Of a stretch of DNA of 64,000 bases, positions 40,959 through 49,674 are shown piece by piece. Below the pieces are notes generated by a model. That model worked only from the letters and a program-made list of their open reading frames with translations, had not been told where the DNA came from and did no database searches. This stretch comes from Haloplanus sp. CK5-1 (GTDB taxonomy: Archaea; Halobacteriota; Halobacteria; Halobacteriales; Haloferacaceae): assembly GCF_037201915.1 (NCBI RefSeq), contig NZ_CP147505.1, positions 1,116,001-1,180,000 of the forward strand. Reading direction: 5' to 3'. Each line of letters starts with the position of its first letter. Within the stretch, counting starts at the first letter, position 1. The translations under genes were made by a program, and so were the position numbers.

Positions 40959-42797
40959 ATGTTCGACATCGAACGCTACCTCAACGTTCGCAGCGCCCAC
41001 GGTGCGTCCGTCGGTCCGGACGGCGACCGCATCGCCTTCCTGATGGACACGACGGGCGTCCCGCAGGTGTGGACACTCGACGACCCCGGCGGCTGGCCCG
41101 AACAGCGCACCTTCTTCGACGACCGTGTCACCTTCGCCTCGTGGTCGCCCGAGCGCCCCGAACTGATCGTCGGCCGTGACCGCGGCGGCGACGAACGCGA
41201 GACGCTCTACCGCCTCGACGCGGCCGACGGCACGATCACGGATCTGACCCGACACCCCGAAGCGAAACACTGGTTCGGCGGGTGGGACCCCGACGGCGAC
41301 CGCTTCGCCTTCGTCTCGAACCGCCGCGACGAGGCCGTCTTCGACGTGTACGTCCAGGACCGCGACGCCGTCGGCGACGACGCAGTCCGCGTCCACGAGG
41401 GCGAGGGATGGCTCTCTGTCGGCGGGTGGAGCCCCGACGGTGACCGACTGCTCGTCACCGAGTCCCACTCCAGTTTCGACCAGGACGTGTTCGCCCTCGA
41501 CGTCGAAACCGGCCACCGCCGCCACCTCACGCCCCACGAGGGCGACGTGCGCCACCTGAGCGCCGAGTGGGGGCCCGACGGCGAGAACGTCTACCTCGTC
41601 ACCGACCGCGACGGCGACACCCTCTCGCTCTCGCGGATCGACCTCGCCACCGGCGACCTGTCGGCGGTCGAGGCGGACGACCCCGGTTCCGAGGACCCCC
41701 TCGCCGCCGCCGACTGGAACGTCGACGGCGTCGCACTCGATCAAGATTCCCGGCGCCTGGCCTACTCCCGCAACGTCGACGGCTACACCGACTTCCGGGT
41801 CGCCGAACTCGTCGCACCCGGGCGAATCGACCACTTCCCGTCGCCCGACCTCCCCCCGTCGGTCGCCGGCGGCGTGAGTTTCGCCCCCGACGGCGACCGC
41901 CTCGCCTTGACGGTCACCCGAAGCGACGACACCGCCAACGTCTACGTCGTCGAGACGACGACCGGCGAGGTGACCCGCTGGACCCGCGCCTCGACGGCTG
42001 GCATCCCCCGTGACTCCTTCGTCGCGCCCGAACTCGTCCGCTACCCCTCCTTCGACGGTCTCGACGTGCCCGCCTTCTTCTCGCTTCCCGCGACCGACAC
42101 CGGACACGGCGAGACGCCCGTGGTCGTCGACGTCCACGGTGGCCCCGAGTCACAGCGCCGGCCCTCCTTCCGTCGGGTGAAGCAGTACCTCCTCTCGCGG
42201 GGCTACGCGGTGTTCGAACCCAACGTCCGGGGGTCGACCGGCTACGGGAAGGCCTACACCCACCTCGACGACGTCGCAAAGCGGATGGACGCTGTCGCCG
42301 ACCTGAAGGCCGGTGCCGACTGGCTTCGCGACCACCCCGCCGTCGACCCCGACCGCATCGCGGTGATGGGCGCCTCCTACGGTGGGTTCATGACGCTCGC
42401 CGCCCTGACCGAGTACCCCGACGTCTGGGCGGCCGGCGTCGACATCGTCGGTATCGCGAACTTCGTCACCTTCCTCGAGAACACGGGCGACTGGCGGCGA
42501 GAGCTCCGTGAGGCCGAGTACGGGTCGCTCGACGAGGATCGCGAACTGCTCGAATCCATCAGCCCGATCCACGACGTCCCCGACGTCGAGGCACCGCTGT
42601 TCGTCCTCCACGGCGAGAACGACCCGCGCGTGCCCGTGAGCGAGGCCCGACGGATCGTCGCGGAGGCCCGCGAGGCCGGCGTCCCCGTCCGCGAACTCGT
42701 CTTCGAGGACGAGGGTCACGGCTTCACGAAACTCGAAAACAGGATCGACGCCTACTCCGCAATCGCCGACTTCCTCGACGACCACCTCGGGGACTGA
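40959..42797 (+). CDS. S9 family peptidase (acylaminoacyl/prolyl oligopeptidase type)
   Basis: A 612-residue cytoplasmic serine peptidase. The N-terminal two thirds is a beta-propeller with repeated blades (GVPQVWTLDDPGG; DRFAFVSNRRDEAVFDVYV; DRLLVTESHSSFDQDVF). The C-terminal alpha/beta hydrolase has oxyanion HGGPESQRR, nucleophile Ser473 in MGASYGGFMT, Asp555 in HGENDPRVP and His587 in EDEGHGF. It should clip short peptides from their N-terminus or after Pro. The ATG at 40959 is the family start; the frame extending to 40434 is the antisense of the preceding gene. Confidence 0.92.
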   Translation: MFDIERYLNVRSAHGASVGPDGDRIAFLMDTTGVPQVWTLDDPGGWPEQRTFFDDRVTFASWSPERPELIVGRDRGGDERETLYRLDAADGTITDLTRHPEAKHWFGGWDPDGDRFAFVSNRRDEAVFDVYVQDRDAVGDDAVRVHEGEGWLSVGGWSPDGDRLLVTESHSSFDQDVFALDVETGHRRHLTPHEGDVRHLSAEWGPDGENVYLVTDRDGDTLSLSRIDLATGDLSAVEADDPGSEDPLAAADWNVDGVALDQDSRRLAYSRNVDGYTDFRVAELVAPGRIDHFPSPDLPPSVAGGVSFAPDGDRLALTVTRSDDTANVYVVETTTGEVTRWTRASTAGIPRDSFVAPELVRYPSFDGLDVPAFFSLPATDTGHGETPVVVDVHGGPESQRRPSFRRVKQYLLSRGYAVFEPNVRGSTGYGKAYTHLDDVAKRMDAVADLKAGADWLRDHPAVDPDRIAVMGASYGGFMTLAALTEYPDVWAAGVDIVGIANFVTFLENTGDWRRELREAEYGSLDEDRELLESISPIHDVPDVEAPLFVLHGENDPRVPVSEARRIVAEAREAGVPVRELVFEDEGHGFTKLENRIDAYSAIADFLDDHLGD

Positions 42798-42803
42798 TCC
42801 GGG

Positions 42804-43076
42804 TCAGGCCGCGTGGTCGTCGGGGTTGGCGGCGCGGTCGGCGACGGTGTCGTCTTCGCTGGGGTCGCGGCGTGGGTCGGCGGCGGCGGCGAGTTCGCCG
42901 GAGTGCATGGAGTCGTCGTCCGCTTCCTCGTCTTCGCTCTCCGCGTCCTCGGCATCCGCGTCGGCTTCCGATTCGGGCGCCTCCGTCGCTTCCGGTTCCG
43001 GTTCGGGCTCCGTCTCGGCGGTGTCCGCACTCGACCCCCCGCCGAACAGCGACAGCAGTTTGCCGAGCAGGCTCAT
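42804..43076 (-). CDS. Acidic protein with N-terminal amphipathic anchor
   Basis: A 90-residue protein starting MSLLGKLLSLFGGGSSADTA, a short hydrophobic helix that could lie on the membrane, followed by a tail made almost wholly of Glu, Asp, Ala and Ser, for example ESEADADAEDAESEDEEADD. Similar proteins are found across haloarchaea without known role. Its ATG overlaps the stop of the membrane-protein gene just upstream (ATGA), so the two are made together. Its C-terminal end converges with the S9 peptidase gene, seven bases away. Confidence 0.65.
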   Translation of the reverse strand: MSLLGKLLSLFGGGSSADTAETEPEPEPEATEAPESEADADAEDAESEDEEADDDSMHSGELAAAADPRRDPSEDDTVADRAANPDDHAA

Positions 43077-43285
43077 GCGGACGCACCCCCCAGTCCGGTC
43101 GTGGTCACCGCGGGTGGCCGCGACGGCGACGCCGACGGCGTGGCGGTCCCCGGCCCCGCCCGTACCATCCTGTCGCGGGCCCGACGGACCGAACCCGTCA
43201 CGACGGCGAGAATTGTCAACACGATGCTCGTCACGGCAGCGACCGTCCGGCTTCCGAGGTCTGCCGTCGGTTTGCGTCGGTACAT
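43073..43285 (-). CDS. Small single-helix membrane protein
   Basis: A 70-residue protein reading MYRRKPTADLGSRTVAAVTS and IVLTILAVVTGSVRRARDR, one transmembrane helix flanked by basic residues, then a Pro/Ser/Thr-rich tail. It overlaps the following acidic protein gene by four bases. A TATA-like TTTTATGAT lies about 27 bases upstream of the ATG at 43285, supporting this start over 43300 and giving a leaderless transcript. No family was recognised. Confidence 0.55.
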   Translation of the reverse strand: MYRRKPTADLGSRTVAAVTSIVLTILAVVTGSVRRARDRMVRAGPGTATPSASPSRPPAVTTTGLGGASA

Positions 43286-43307
43286 GTCTGTCGTTAACAT
43301 CCCGCTC

Positions 43308-43320
43308 TATCATAAAAGTA
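43308..43320. promoter_or_regulatory. A+T-rich core shared by divergent promoters
   Basis: TATCATAAAAGTA reads as TATA-like elements on both strands. On the minus strand it lies about 27 bases before the ATG at 43285; on the plus strand transcription would start near 43340, ahead of the mutase gene at 43377. Confidence 0.45.
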
Positions 43321-43334
43321 GCCGCCGGATCGAC

Positions 43335-43349
43335 GACTCCGTTAGAGTC
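43335..43349. promoter_or_regulatory. Inverted repeat GACTC-CGTTA-GAGTC
   Basis: A perfect five-base inverted repeat that falls at the predicted transcription start of the mutase/meaB operon, where a bound protein would block initiation. The ligand is unknown and the repeat is short enough to be chance. Confidence 0.3.
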
Positions 43350-43376
43350 AAACGGCCGTATGATGAACGATCACAC

Positions 43377-43793
43377 ATGAGTGCAGGGCAGGAACAGCGG
43401 ACGATCCGGTGTCTCGTCGCCAAGGTCGGTCTCGACGGACACGACCGCGGGGCACACGTCATCGCGCGCGCCTTCCGTGACGCCGGGTTCGAGGTGATCT
43501 ACTCGGGGTTACACCGCGCGCCGGAGGAGATCGTCCAGGCGGCCGTCCAGGAGGACGTGGACGTCCTCGGCATCTCGATCCTCTCGGGGGCGCACAACAC
43601 GCTGATCCCGAAGGTGATCGAGGGGTTGAAAGAGTACGGCGCGTTCGAGGACACGCTGGTCATCGTCGGCGGGATCGTCCCCGACGACGACCGCCGCGAA
43701 CTGAAGGCGGCCGGTGTCGCCGAGGTGTTCGGTCCCGGAACGCCGATGAGCGAGACCATCGAGTTCGTCCGCGAACACGTCCCCGACCGATGA
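43377..43793 (+). CDS. mcmA2: Methylmalonyl-CoA mutase cobalamin-binding subunit
   Basis: A 138-residue B12-binding subunit. RCLVAKVGLDGHDRGAHVIA holds the DxHxxG motif (Asp20, His22, Gly25) that coordinates cobalt, GISILSGAHNTLIP is the SxL-type loop and VGGIVPDDDRRELKAAGVAE the GG motif. With a separate large subunit it converts methylmalonyl-CoA to succinyl-CoA. The large subunit gene is not in this window. The following chaperone gene overlaps by four bases, so the protein and its GTPase are made together. Confidence 0.93.
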   Translation: MSAGQEQRTIRCLVAKVGLDGHDRGAHVIARAFRDAGFEVIYSGLHRAPEEIVQAAVQEDVDVLGISILSGAHNTLIPKVIEGLKEYGAFEDTLVIVGGIVPDDDRRELKAAGVAEVFGPGTPMSETIEFVREHVPDR

Positions 43794-44839
43794 GCGAGAC
43801 CGACGCTGCAGATCTAGTCACGGGCGTCCTCGACGGCGACCACCGGGCGCTCGCCCGCACGATCACGAAAATCGAGAACCGCGAGCCGGGTCACCGCGAC
43901 CTCGTTTCGGCGCTGCACGCCCACACCGGCGACGCGGAGGTGATCGGCGTCACCGGCAGTCCGGGCGCGGGCAAGTCCACGCTGGTCGACAAACTCGCCA
44001 GCCGCTACCGTGATCGCGGGCTCACCGTCGGCGTGATCGCGGTCGATCCCTCGTCGCCCTACTCCGGTGGGGCGGTGCTCGGCGACCGCATCCGCATGGC
44101 CTCGAACGTCGGCGACATGGACGTGTTCTTTCGATCGATGAGTGCCCGCGGCCAACTGGGTGGCCTGTCGACGGCTACCGGCGACGCGATCACGGCGCTC
44201 GACGCCTTCGGCAAGGACCGCATCGTCGTCGAGACGGTCGGTGCCGGACAGAACGAGGTGGACGTGGTTCGCACCGCCGACACGGTCGTCGTCCTCGTCC
44301 AACCCGGCAGCGGCGACGACGTCCAGATGCTCAAGGCCGGCATCCTGGAGATCGGCGACCTGTTCGTCGTCAACAAGGCCGACATGGACGGGGCACGGAC
44401 GACCGTCTCGGACCTCCAGGAGATGCTTCACATGCGCGACGGGACGACGGCGGTCGACGCCGGCCACCACGGTGCGGGCACGGCTGTCGGCGATGACCCG
44501 GCGGCCGACGACGAGGCCGACGCCTGGGATCCCCGGATCGTCGAGACGGTCGCCACCGAGGGGACCGGCGTCGACGACCTGATCGACGCTATCGACGACC
44601 ACTACGACCACCTCCGGATGAGCGGCGAACTCGACCGACGGGAGCGAACCCGGTACGCCGAGGAGATCCGCCGGCTGCTCCGATCGGACGCCGTCGACCT
44701 CCTGGAGGACGAGCTCGATCGGTACGGCGGGATCGACGCCCTCGTCGACGAGGTACAGGCCCGAGAGACCGACCCCTACACCGTCGCCGACCGGGTGCTC
44801 GACCCACTGGCCGACTGCGTGGAGCGCCGTCGGGACTGA
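43790..44839 (+). CDS. meaB: Methylmalonyl-CoA mutase-associated GTPase MeaB
   Basis: A 349-residue G3E-class GTPase that guards and reloads adenosylcobalamin on the mutase. GSPGAGKST (56-64) is the P-loop, VIAVDPSSPYSGGAVLGDR the metal/switch region, ETVGAGQNEVDV the Walker B-like GxGQ segment and VVNKADMDGA the guanine-binding NKxD. The C-terminal dimer arm is present. An acidic insert (VGDDPAADDEADAWDPRI) before the effector region is a haloarchaeal feature. It overlaps the mutase subunit gene (ATGA). Confidence 0.94.
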   Translation: MSETDAADLVTGVLDGDHRALARTITKIENREPGHRDLVSALHAHTGDAEVIGVTGSPGAGKSTLVDKLASRYRDRGLTVGVIAVDPSSPYSGGAVLGDRIRMASNVGDMDVFFRSMSARGQLGGLSTATGDAITALDAFGKDRIVVETVGAGQNEVDVVRTADTVVVLVQPGSGDDVQMLKAGILEIGDLFVVNKADMDGARTTVSDLQEMLHMRDGTTAVDAGHHGAGTAVGDDPAADDEADAWDPRIVETVATEGTGVDDLIDAIDDHYDHLRMSGELDRRERTRYAEEIRRLLRSDAVDLLEDELDRYGGIDALVDEVQARETDPYTVADRVLDPLADCVERRRD

Positions 44840-44896
44840 GCGTGACCGTCGCGCCGGCGGCCGACAGTATAAGACGCCCGCGACCAATCGCTAGCC

Positions 44897-45823
44897 ATGC
44901 GACTTCGACGCCTCGCCGCCATCGCGGGTCTCGGCACCGCCGCGGCCGTCGCCGGCGGCCGACTCCTGCGCGACGCCGCGGGCGAACTCGAACCCGCACT
45001 CGACACCCCCGAACGGACGTACCGCTGGCGCGACCTCGACGTCGCCTACGCCGAGGCTGGCTATCCGGACGACCCCGACCTCGTCTGTCTCCACGGCATC
45101 AACGCCGCCGGCTCCGCCGGCGAGTTCCGCGAAGTCGTCGCTGCCCTCGCGGAGACCCACCACGTGATCGTCCCCGACCTCCCGGGATTCGGTCGGTCGG
45201 ATCGCCCCGACCTCCGCTACTCGGCGACGCTCTACGAGGACTTCGTCGCCGACTTCCTCGGTGCGTTCGACGACCCCGCCGTCGTCGCCTCGTCGCTCTC
45301 GGCCGCGTACGTCGCCCGCGCAGTCGACGAGTTCGGGGTCGACGTCTCGGCGCTCCTCCTCGTCTGCCCGACGACCGTCGCGGGCCCCGACCCGCCGAAG
45401 GTGTGGCTTCGCGAACTCCTGCGCTCGCCCGCCGTCGGGACCGCGCTCTTCGACCTCCTCGTCTCGAGGCCGTCGATCCGCTACTTCAACGCCGACCACG
45501 CCTACGCCGACCCCGCGGCCGTCTCCGAGGAGTGGACCGACTACCAGTGGCGCACCACCCACCAACCCAACGCGCGCTACGCCGTCACCTCCTTCGTCGC
45601 CGGGTACTGTAATTCGACGCTGGACCTCGGACCGACGCTCCGCGGAATCGACGCGCCCACCACGGTCGTCTGGGGGCGCGACGCCACCCTCCCACCGCTC
45701 GCCCGTGGTCGGGAGTTGGCCGACGAGGCCGACGCTCGACTCGTCGTCTTCGACCACGCGAAACTCCTGCCCCACGTCGAGTATCCCGACGCCTTCGTCG
45801 AGGCGGTTCGGGACGCTATCTGA
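44897..45823 (+). CDS. Membrane-anchored alpha/beta hydrolase
   Basis: A 308-residue hydrolase with a hydrophobic N-terminus after basic residues (MRLRRLAAIAGLGTAAAVAG), either a signal anchor or a Tat-independent signal. VCLHGINAAGSAGEFREVVA is the oxyanion loop, IVPDLPGFGRSDRPDLRYS follows, and the elbow is VVASSLSAAYVA with Ser where the nucleophile belongs but Ala in place of the last Gly of GxSxG. The catalytic Asp may be in WGRDATLPP and the final His in LLPHVEYPDAF. Substrate unknown. Its stop overlaps the convergent DUF35 gene by eight bases. Confidence 0.82.
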   Translation: MRLRRLAAIAGLGTAAAVAGGRLLRDAAGELEPALDTPERTYRWRDLDVAYAEAGYPDDPDLVCLHGINAAGSAGEFREVVAALAETHHVIVPDLPGFGRSDRPDLRYSATLYEDFVADFLGAFDDPAVVASSLSAAYVARAVDEFGVDVSALLLVCPTTVAGPDPPKVWLRELLRSPAVGTALFDLLVSRPSIRYFNADHAYADPAAVSEEWTDYQWRTTHQPNARYAVTSFVAGYCNSTLDLGPTLRGIDAPTTVVWGRDATLPPLARGRELADEADARLVVFDHAKLLPHVEYPDAFVEAVRDAI

Positions 45824-46190
45824 GCCGCAGGACGACCATGTCCTCGCCGGTCGTCTCGTTGGTCCCCTTGCCCACCTCGACGGGCGCGCCGACGGTCACG
45901 TCCTCCGGATCGGTCCCCCTGACGACGCCGGTCAGTCGCACTGGGCCGAACTCGGCGATGGCCGTCACGTACGGCTGTTCGTCCGCGAAACTCGGGCCGG
46001 CGACGTGACAGACGGTGAACGTCTCGATCGTCCCCGACTCCGGGAGTGGGGTCCGGTCGAGTTCCGGCGTCGCACACTCGGGGCACACTCGCCGCGGCGG
46101 GAGCGAGCCGTGTCCGTCGGGGCACTCCAGGTAGTACCCCTCGCCCTCGCCGATGGCGTCGAGCCACTCGTCGTAGCCGGCGTCGGTCAT
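45816..46190 (-). CDS. DUF35 zinc-ribbon OB-fold protein (thiolase partner)
   Basis: A 124-residue protein with a zinc ribbon (CPDGHG then RRVCPECATPEL, ligands likely Cys23, Cys36, Cys39 and another) and an OB fold (GTIETFTVCHVAGPSFADEQ; VTAIAEFGPVRLTGVVRG). In archaea this family bridges acetoacetyl-CoA thiolase and HMG-CoA synthase and helps channel the intermediate. The adjacent thiolase overlaps by ATGA, which fits a complex of these two. The HMG-CoA synthase itself is not here. Confidence 0.88.
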   Translation of the reverse strand: MTDAGYDEWLDAIGEGEGYYLECPDGHGSLPPRRVCPECATPELDRTPLPESGTIETFTVCHVAGPSFADEQPYVTAIAEFGPVRLTGVVRGTDPEDVTVGAPVEVGKGTNETTGEDMVVLRLR

Positions 46191-47353
46191 CGGTCCACCT
46201 CCAGCACGTGGACGGCCGCGGACGCGACGGTCCCGCCCGCGTTGTGCGTGACGCCCACCGTGGCGTCCTCGACGTACTCGCTGTTGGGGTGGTCACCACG
46301 GAGCAGTCGCGTCATCTCGGCGATCTGACTTCCGCCGGTCGCCCCGACCGGATGGCCCTTCGCCTTCAGGCCACCCGAGAGGTTCACCGGACGCTCGCCG
46401 GTCGCCGTCGTCTCGCCGCGCCGCGCGGCACCGATCCCCTCACCCGGTTCGTAGAAGCCCAGTCCTTCGATCGCCAGCACTTCGGCGATGGTGAAACAGT
46501 CGTGGACCTCGACCAGGTCGACCGCGTCGGCCGAGATTCCGGCGTCCTCGTACGCCTCGGCGGCCGCCCGCTCCGTCGCGGGCGTGACCGCGAGGTGGTG
46601 CCGGTTCTGGAGCGCGAGACTGTCACCGCCCTGTCCACTTCCCGTCACCGACACCGGCGCGTCGAGGTCGTTGGCGTCGGCGTAGTCCTCGCTCACGAGC
46701 ACCACGGCGCTCGCCCCGTCGGTCACCGGGCAGGCGTCGAAGAGGCCAAGCGGTTCGGAGACCATCGGCGCGTCGAGCGCCTCCTCGACGGTGATCTCCC
46801 GGTGGAACTGGGCGTACTCGTTGGGCATGGCGTTGTCGTGGTTCTTCACCGCGATGTGTGCGAGGTCCTCACGCCCGCCGCCGAACCGGTCGAAGTACGC
46901 CCGCGCCATCAGCGCGTACGCCCCGGGGAACGTGACGCCCGCCCTGATCTCGTACAGGTCGTCGGCGGCCGTCGAGAGCCCCTCGGTAACCTCCGCCGTC
47001 GAGAGGTTGGTCATCCGTTCACAGCCACCCGCGAGCACCACGTCGTTCTCGCCGGAGCGGATCGACCGAACGGCCTCCCTGACCGCGACGCCCGCCGAGG
47101 CACACGCCTCCTCGTAGCGGGTCGCCGAACACCGACTCCCGATCATCTCGGCCATGAGCGGGGCTTGGTGGCCCTGTCGTTCGGCCAGCGATCCCATGAA
47201 GTTCCCGTAGTTGATCTCCTCGACGTCTTCGACCGGCACCGAGGAGTCGGTCCGGGCGGCGAGTGCGGCCTCGGCGAACATGTCGCGGCCGGTTCGCTCC
47301 GGATGTCGCCCGAACTCGGTCAGTCCCACGCCGGCGACTCGTACCCCTGTCAT
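46187..47353 (-). CDS. Thiolase family acetyl-CoA acyltransferase
   Basis: A 388-residue archaeal-type thiolase. The nucleophile Cys84 is in RYEEACASAGVAVREAV, the segments VEVHDCFTIAEVLAIEGLGF and LSGGLKAKGHPVGATG contain the other catalytic residues His near 340 and Cys. It condenses or splits acetyl units on CoA, feeding the mevalonate pathway or beta-oxidation. The DUF35 gene downstream overlaps and probably encodes its partner. Start MTGVRVAGVGLTEFGRHP is typical. Confidence 0.9.
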   Translation of the reverse strand: MTGVRVAGVGLTEFGRHPERTGRDMFAEAALAARTDSSVPVEDVEEINYGNFMGSLAERQGHQAPLMAEMIGSRCSATRYEEACASAGVAVREAVRSIRSGENDVVLAGGCERMTNLSTAEVTEGLSTAADDLYEIRAGVTFPGAYALMARAYFDRFGGGREDLAHIAVKNHDNAMPNEYAQFHREITVEEALDAPMVSEPLGLFDACPVTDGASAVVLVSEDYADANDLDAPVSVTGSGQGGDSLALQNRHHLAVTPATERAAAEAYEDAGISADAVDLVEVHDCFTIAEVLAIEGLGFYEPGEGIGAARRGETTATGERPVNLSGGLKAKGHPVGATGGSQIAEMTRLLRGDHPNSEYVEDATVGVTHNAGGTVASAAVHVLEVDR

Positions 47354-47532
47354 GAAATCCCATACGTGTGCGAACTACTAAAGACCTGCCGGATTCGACG
47401 CCTCTCGTGCCGTTTCGCGGGCGTTTCGGCTTCGACAACTGTCAGTCGACCACTCGACGTTCGACGTGCGGTCTCCCTGCCGTCGGCTGCCCCGACCGAA
47501 ACCGTTAGCCACGCCGGGACGCAGGTGGCCAC

Positions 47533-48849
47533 ATGACCGACTGGATCGGTGGGACGTTCACGAGCGACGTGGGATGGGAACACTTGGAGCGACTCGTCGA
47601 TATCGGCGACCGAATGGCGGGAGGAGCGGGCGAGCGCGAGGGGTTGACCGCGACGCGGGACGCCCTCGACAAACTCGGCGCCCGGAACGCCCACGTCGAC
47701 GAGTTCGACGTTCAGGGATGGGTCCGCTCGTCGAGCGGCGTCGACACCCCCGACGAGTCCGTCGACACCACCGCTCTCCCGCGGAGTCCCGCCGGGACCG
47801 CGACCGGCCGCCTCGTCGACTGCGGCGACGGCCTCCCCGACGACTTCGATGCCGACCTCGACGGCGCGGTCGTCGTCGTCTCCTCGACCGTTCCCGATCA
47901 CTACGACCGGTTCATCCACCGGCGCGAGAAGTACTACCGCGCCGTCGAGGCGGGCGCGTCGGCCTTCGTCTTCCGGAACCACACTCCCGGCTGTCTCGCG
48001 CCCACTGGCAGCGTTGGCACCGACGACTCGCCGCTCGGCCCCGTCCCCGCCGTCGGCGTCAGCAAGGAGGCCGGCACCCGCCTGTGTCGACGGCACGCGG
48101 GCGACGAGGTGACCGTCCGCGTCGACTGCGCGACCCCCGAGGCGACCAGCGGCGTCGTCCGTGCCGACATCGGCCCCGACACCGATCGGGCGGTGTACCT
48201 GACGAGCCACGTCGACGCTCACGACGTCGCGGAGGGTGCCGTCGACAACGCCGCCGGAACAGCGACGGTCCTCGAAGTCGTCCGTGCGCTCCGTGCCCGC
48301 GACGCCCCGCTCGACCGCCGGGTCCGGGTCGTCTGCTTCGGTGCCGAGGAGGTCGGCCTCCGCGGCTCGAAACGCGAGGCCGACCTGGTCGACCCCGACG
48401 CGGTACAGGCCGTCGTCAACTGCGACGGCGTCTGTCGCGGTCGGACGCTCCAGTGTTACACCAACGGATTCGACGCCCTCGAAGTGGCCGTCAACGACGT
48501 CGCCGACCGGTTCGACCACCCCATCTCCGTCCGCCCGACGCCACACCCCCACAGCGACCACTGGCCGTTCGTCGCGCGGGGGATCCCCGGACTGCTGGTG
48601 TCGAGCGAAGGCGACGAGCGAGGACGCGGCTGGGGACACACCCGAGCCGACACGCTCGACAAACTGGAGCGCCGGACGCTCCGCGAGGGAGCCATCCTCC
48701 TGGCACCGCTCGTCGCCGCCCTCGCCGACGCCGATCGGATCGACCGCCGGTCCCCCGACGCCGTCGCCGCCGACCTCGAACGCGCGGATCTGGCCGAGGG
48801 GATGCGGGCCACCGGCGCCTGGCCGTTCGGGAGCGGTGGGTCTTTTTAG
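47533..48849 (+). CDS. M28 family aminopeptidase
   Basis: A 438-residue zinc peptidase with an inserted PA domain (residues 95-200, GAVVVVSSTVPDHYDRFIHR). Metal ligands can be seen in TSHVDAHDVAEGAVDNAAGT (His, Asp), VCFGAEEVGLRGS (catalytic and ligand Glu) and PHPHSDHWPF (His). It removes N-terminal residues from peptides. No signal peptide is evident, so it acts in the cytoplasm. It has a TATA-like ACCGTTAG upstream and is divergent from the thiolase operon. Confidence 0.9.
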   Translation: MTDWIGGTFTSDVGWEHLERLVDIGDRMAGGAGEREGLTATRDALDKLGARNAHVDEFDVQGWVRSSSGVDTPDESVDTTALPRSPAGTATGRLVDCGDGLPDDFDADLDGAVVVVSSTVPDHYDRFIHRREKYYRAVEAGASAFVFRNHTPGCLAPTGSVGTDDSPLGPVPAVGVSKEAGTRLCRRHAGDEVTVRVDCATPEATSGVVRADIGPDTDRAVYLTSHVDAHDVAEGAVDNAAGTATVLEVVRALRARDAPLDRRVRVVCFGAEEVGLRGSKREADLVDPDAVQAVVNCDGVCRGRTLQCYTNGFDALEVAVNDVADRFDHPISVRPTPHPHSDHWPFVARGIPGLLVSSEGDERGRGWGHTRADTLDKLERRTLREGAILLAPLVAALADADRIDRRSPDAVAADLERADLAEGMRATGAWPFGSGGSF

Positions 48850-48954
48850 ATCCGTGGGGCAACGTCCGCGCATGCAGCGGACGCGACGCCACGCCGACGG
48901 GGGGACGGGGAGCCGACGACGCCCGCCGGTCGGAGCCTCCGGGGAGGCGCGCCC

Positions 48955-49650
48955 GTGAACGTCGGCGTCCGGGGTGACGACACCGACGTGCGGGGTGTGC
49001 TCGACGCCGTCGACGCCGCCGTCGCCCCCGAGGACGACGACGCACTCGACGCCGTCCTCGCCGTCGGCGAGGCGGGCCTCCGATCCATCGCCACCGATCC
49101 GCCCGAAGTGCCCGTCCTCCCCGTGATCGACGGCGGGGGGCGGCACGTCGTCGATCGGTCGGCGCTCTGTGACTCCCTCGCCGCCGTCGATGCCGGCGAG
49201 GGCCACATCGACACCCATCCCGTCCTCCGTGTCCGACGGGACGGAACTATCGTCGGCAGACTCCTCCGCGACGTGGTACTCGTGACCGCGACCCCCGCGA
49301 GCATCTCCGAGTACGCCGTTGCCGGCGACGGGACGGCGACGTCGGTCCGGGCCGACGGCATCGTCGTCGCCACGCCGATCGGGAGCGACGGCTACGCCGC
49401 GGCGGCCGGTGGCCCGGTGCTCGACGCGACGACCGGCGTCGTCGTCGTCCCCGTCGCGCCGTTCTCGACGGGTGCCGACACCACCGTCGTCGACCCCGAC
49501 ACCGGCCTTGCGCTCTCGGTGGTGCGCGACGGGGAGATCGCCCTCTTCCTCGACGGGGTTCGGCACGGCTCCGTCGGCGTCGGGGCCGACCTCCGGATCG
49601 AACGCGTCGACTCCGTCGCGCTCGTGTCGACTCGAACGGAAAACTTCTAA
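48955..49650 (+). CDS. Divergent NAD kinase-like protein
   Basis: A 231-residue protein related to ATP-NAD kinases, with DGIVVATPIGSDGYAAAAGG in place of the usual DGLIxxTPTGSTAYxxSAGG and ASISEYAVAGD at the NExxxxR position. The nucleotide-binding GGDGT loop is replaced by VLAVGEAGLRSIA, lacking the catalytic Asp, so phosphorylation activity is doubtful. It may bind NAD(P) as a regulator or have another donor. The GTG at 48955 is taken as start; the preceding 100 bases contain no better one. It may be coupled to the M28 gene upstream and the membrane protein downstream. Confidence 0.75.
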   Translation: MNVGVRGDDTDVRGVLDAVDAAVAPEDDDALDAVLAVGEAGLRSIATDPPEVPVLPVIDGGGRHVVDRSALCDSLAAVDAGEGHIDTHPVLRVRRDGTIVGRLLRDVVLVTATPASISEYAVAGDGTATSVRADGIVVATPIGSDGYAAAAGGPVLDATTGVVVVPVAPFSTGADTTVVDPDTGLALSVVRDGEIALFLDGVRHGSVGVGADLRIERVDSVALVSTRTENF

Positions 49651-49674
49651 TGAGTCACCTACCCAGTTCAACGC

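Noticed and set aside
48872-48958. 28-codon frame starting MQRTRRHADGG before the NAD kinase-like gene
   Set aside because: Arg-rich with no homology cue. It more likely represents the spacer between the M28 gene and the GTG start at 48955.
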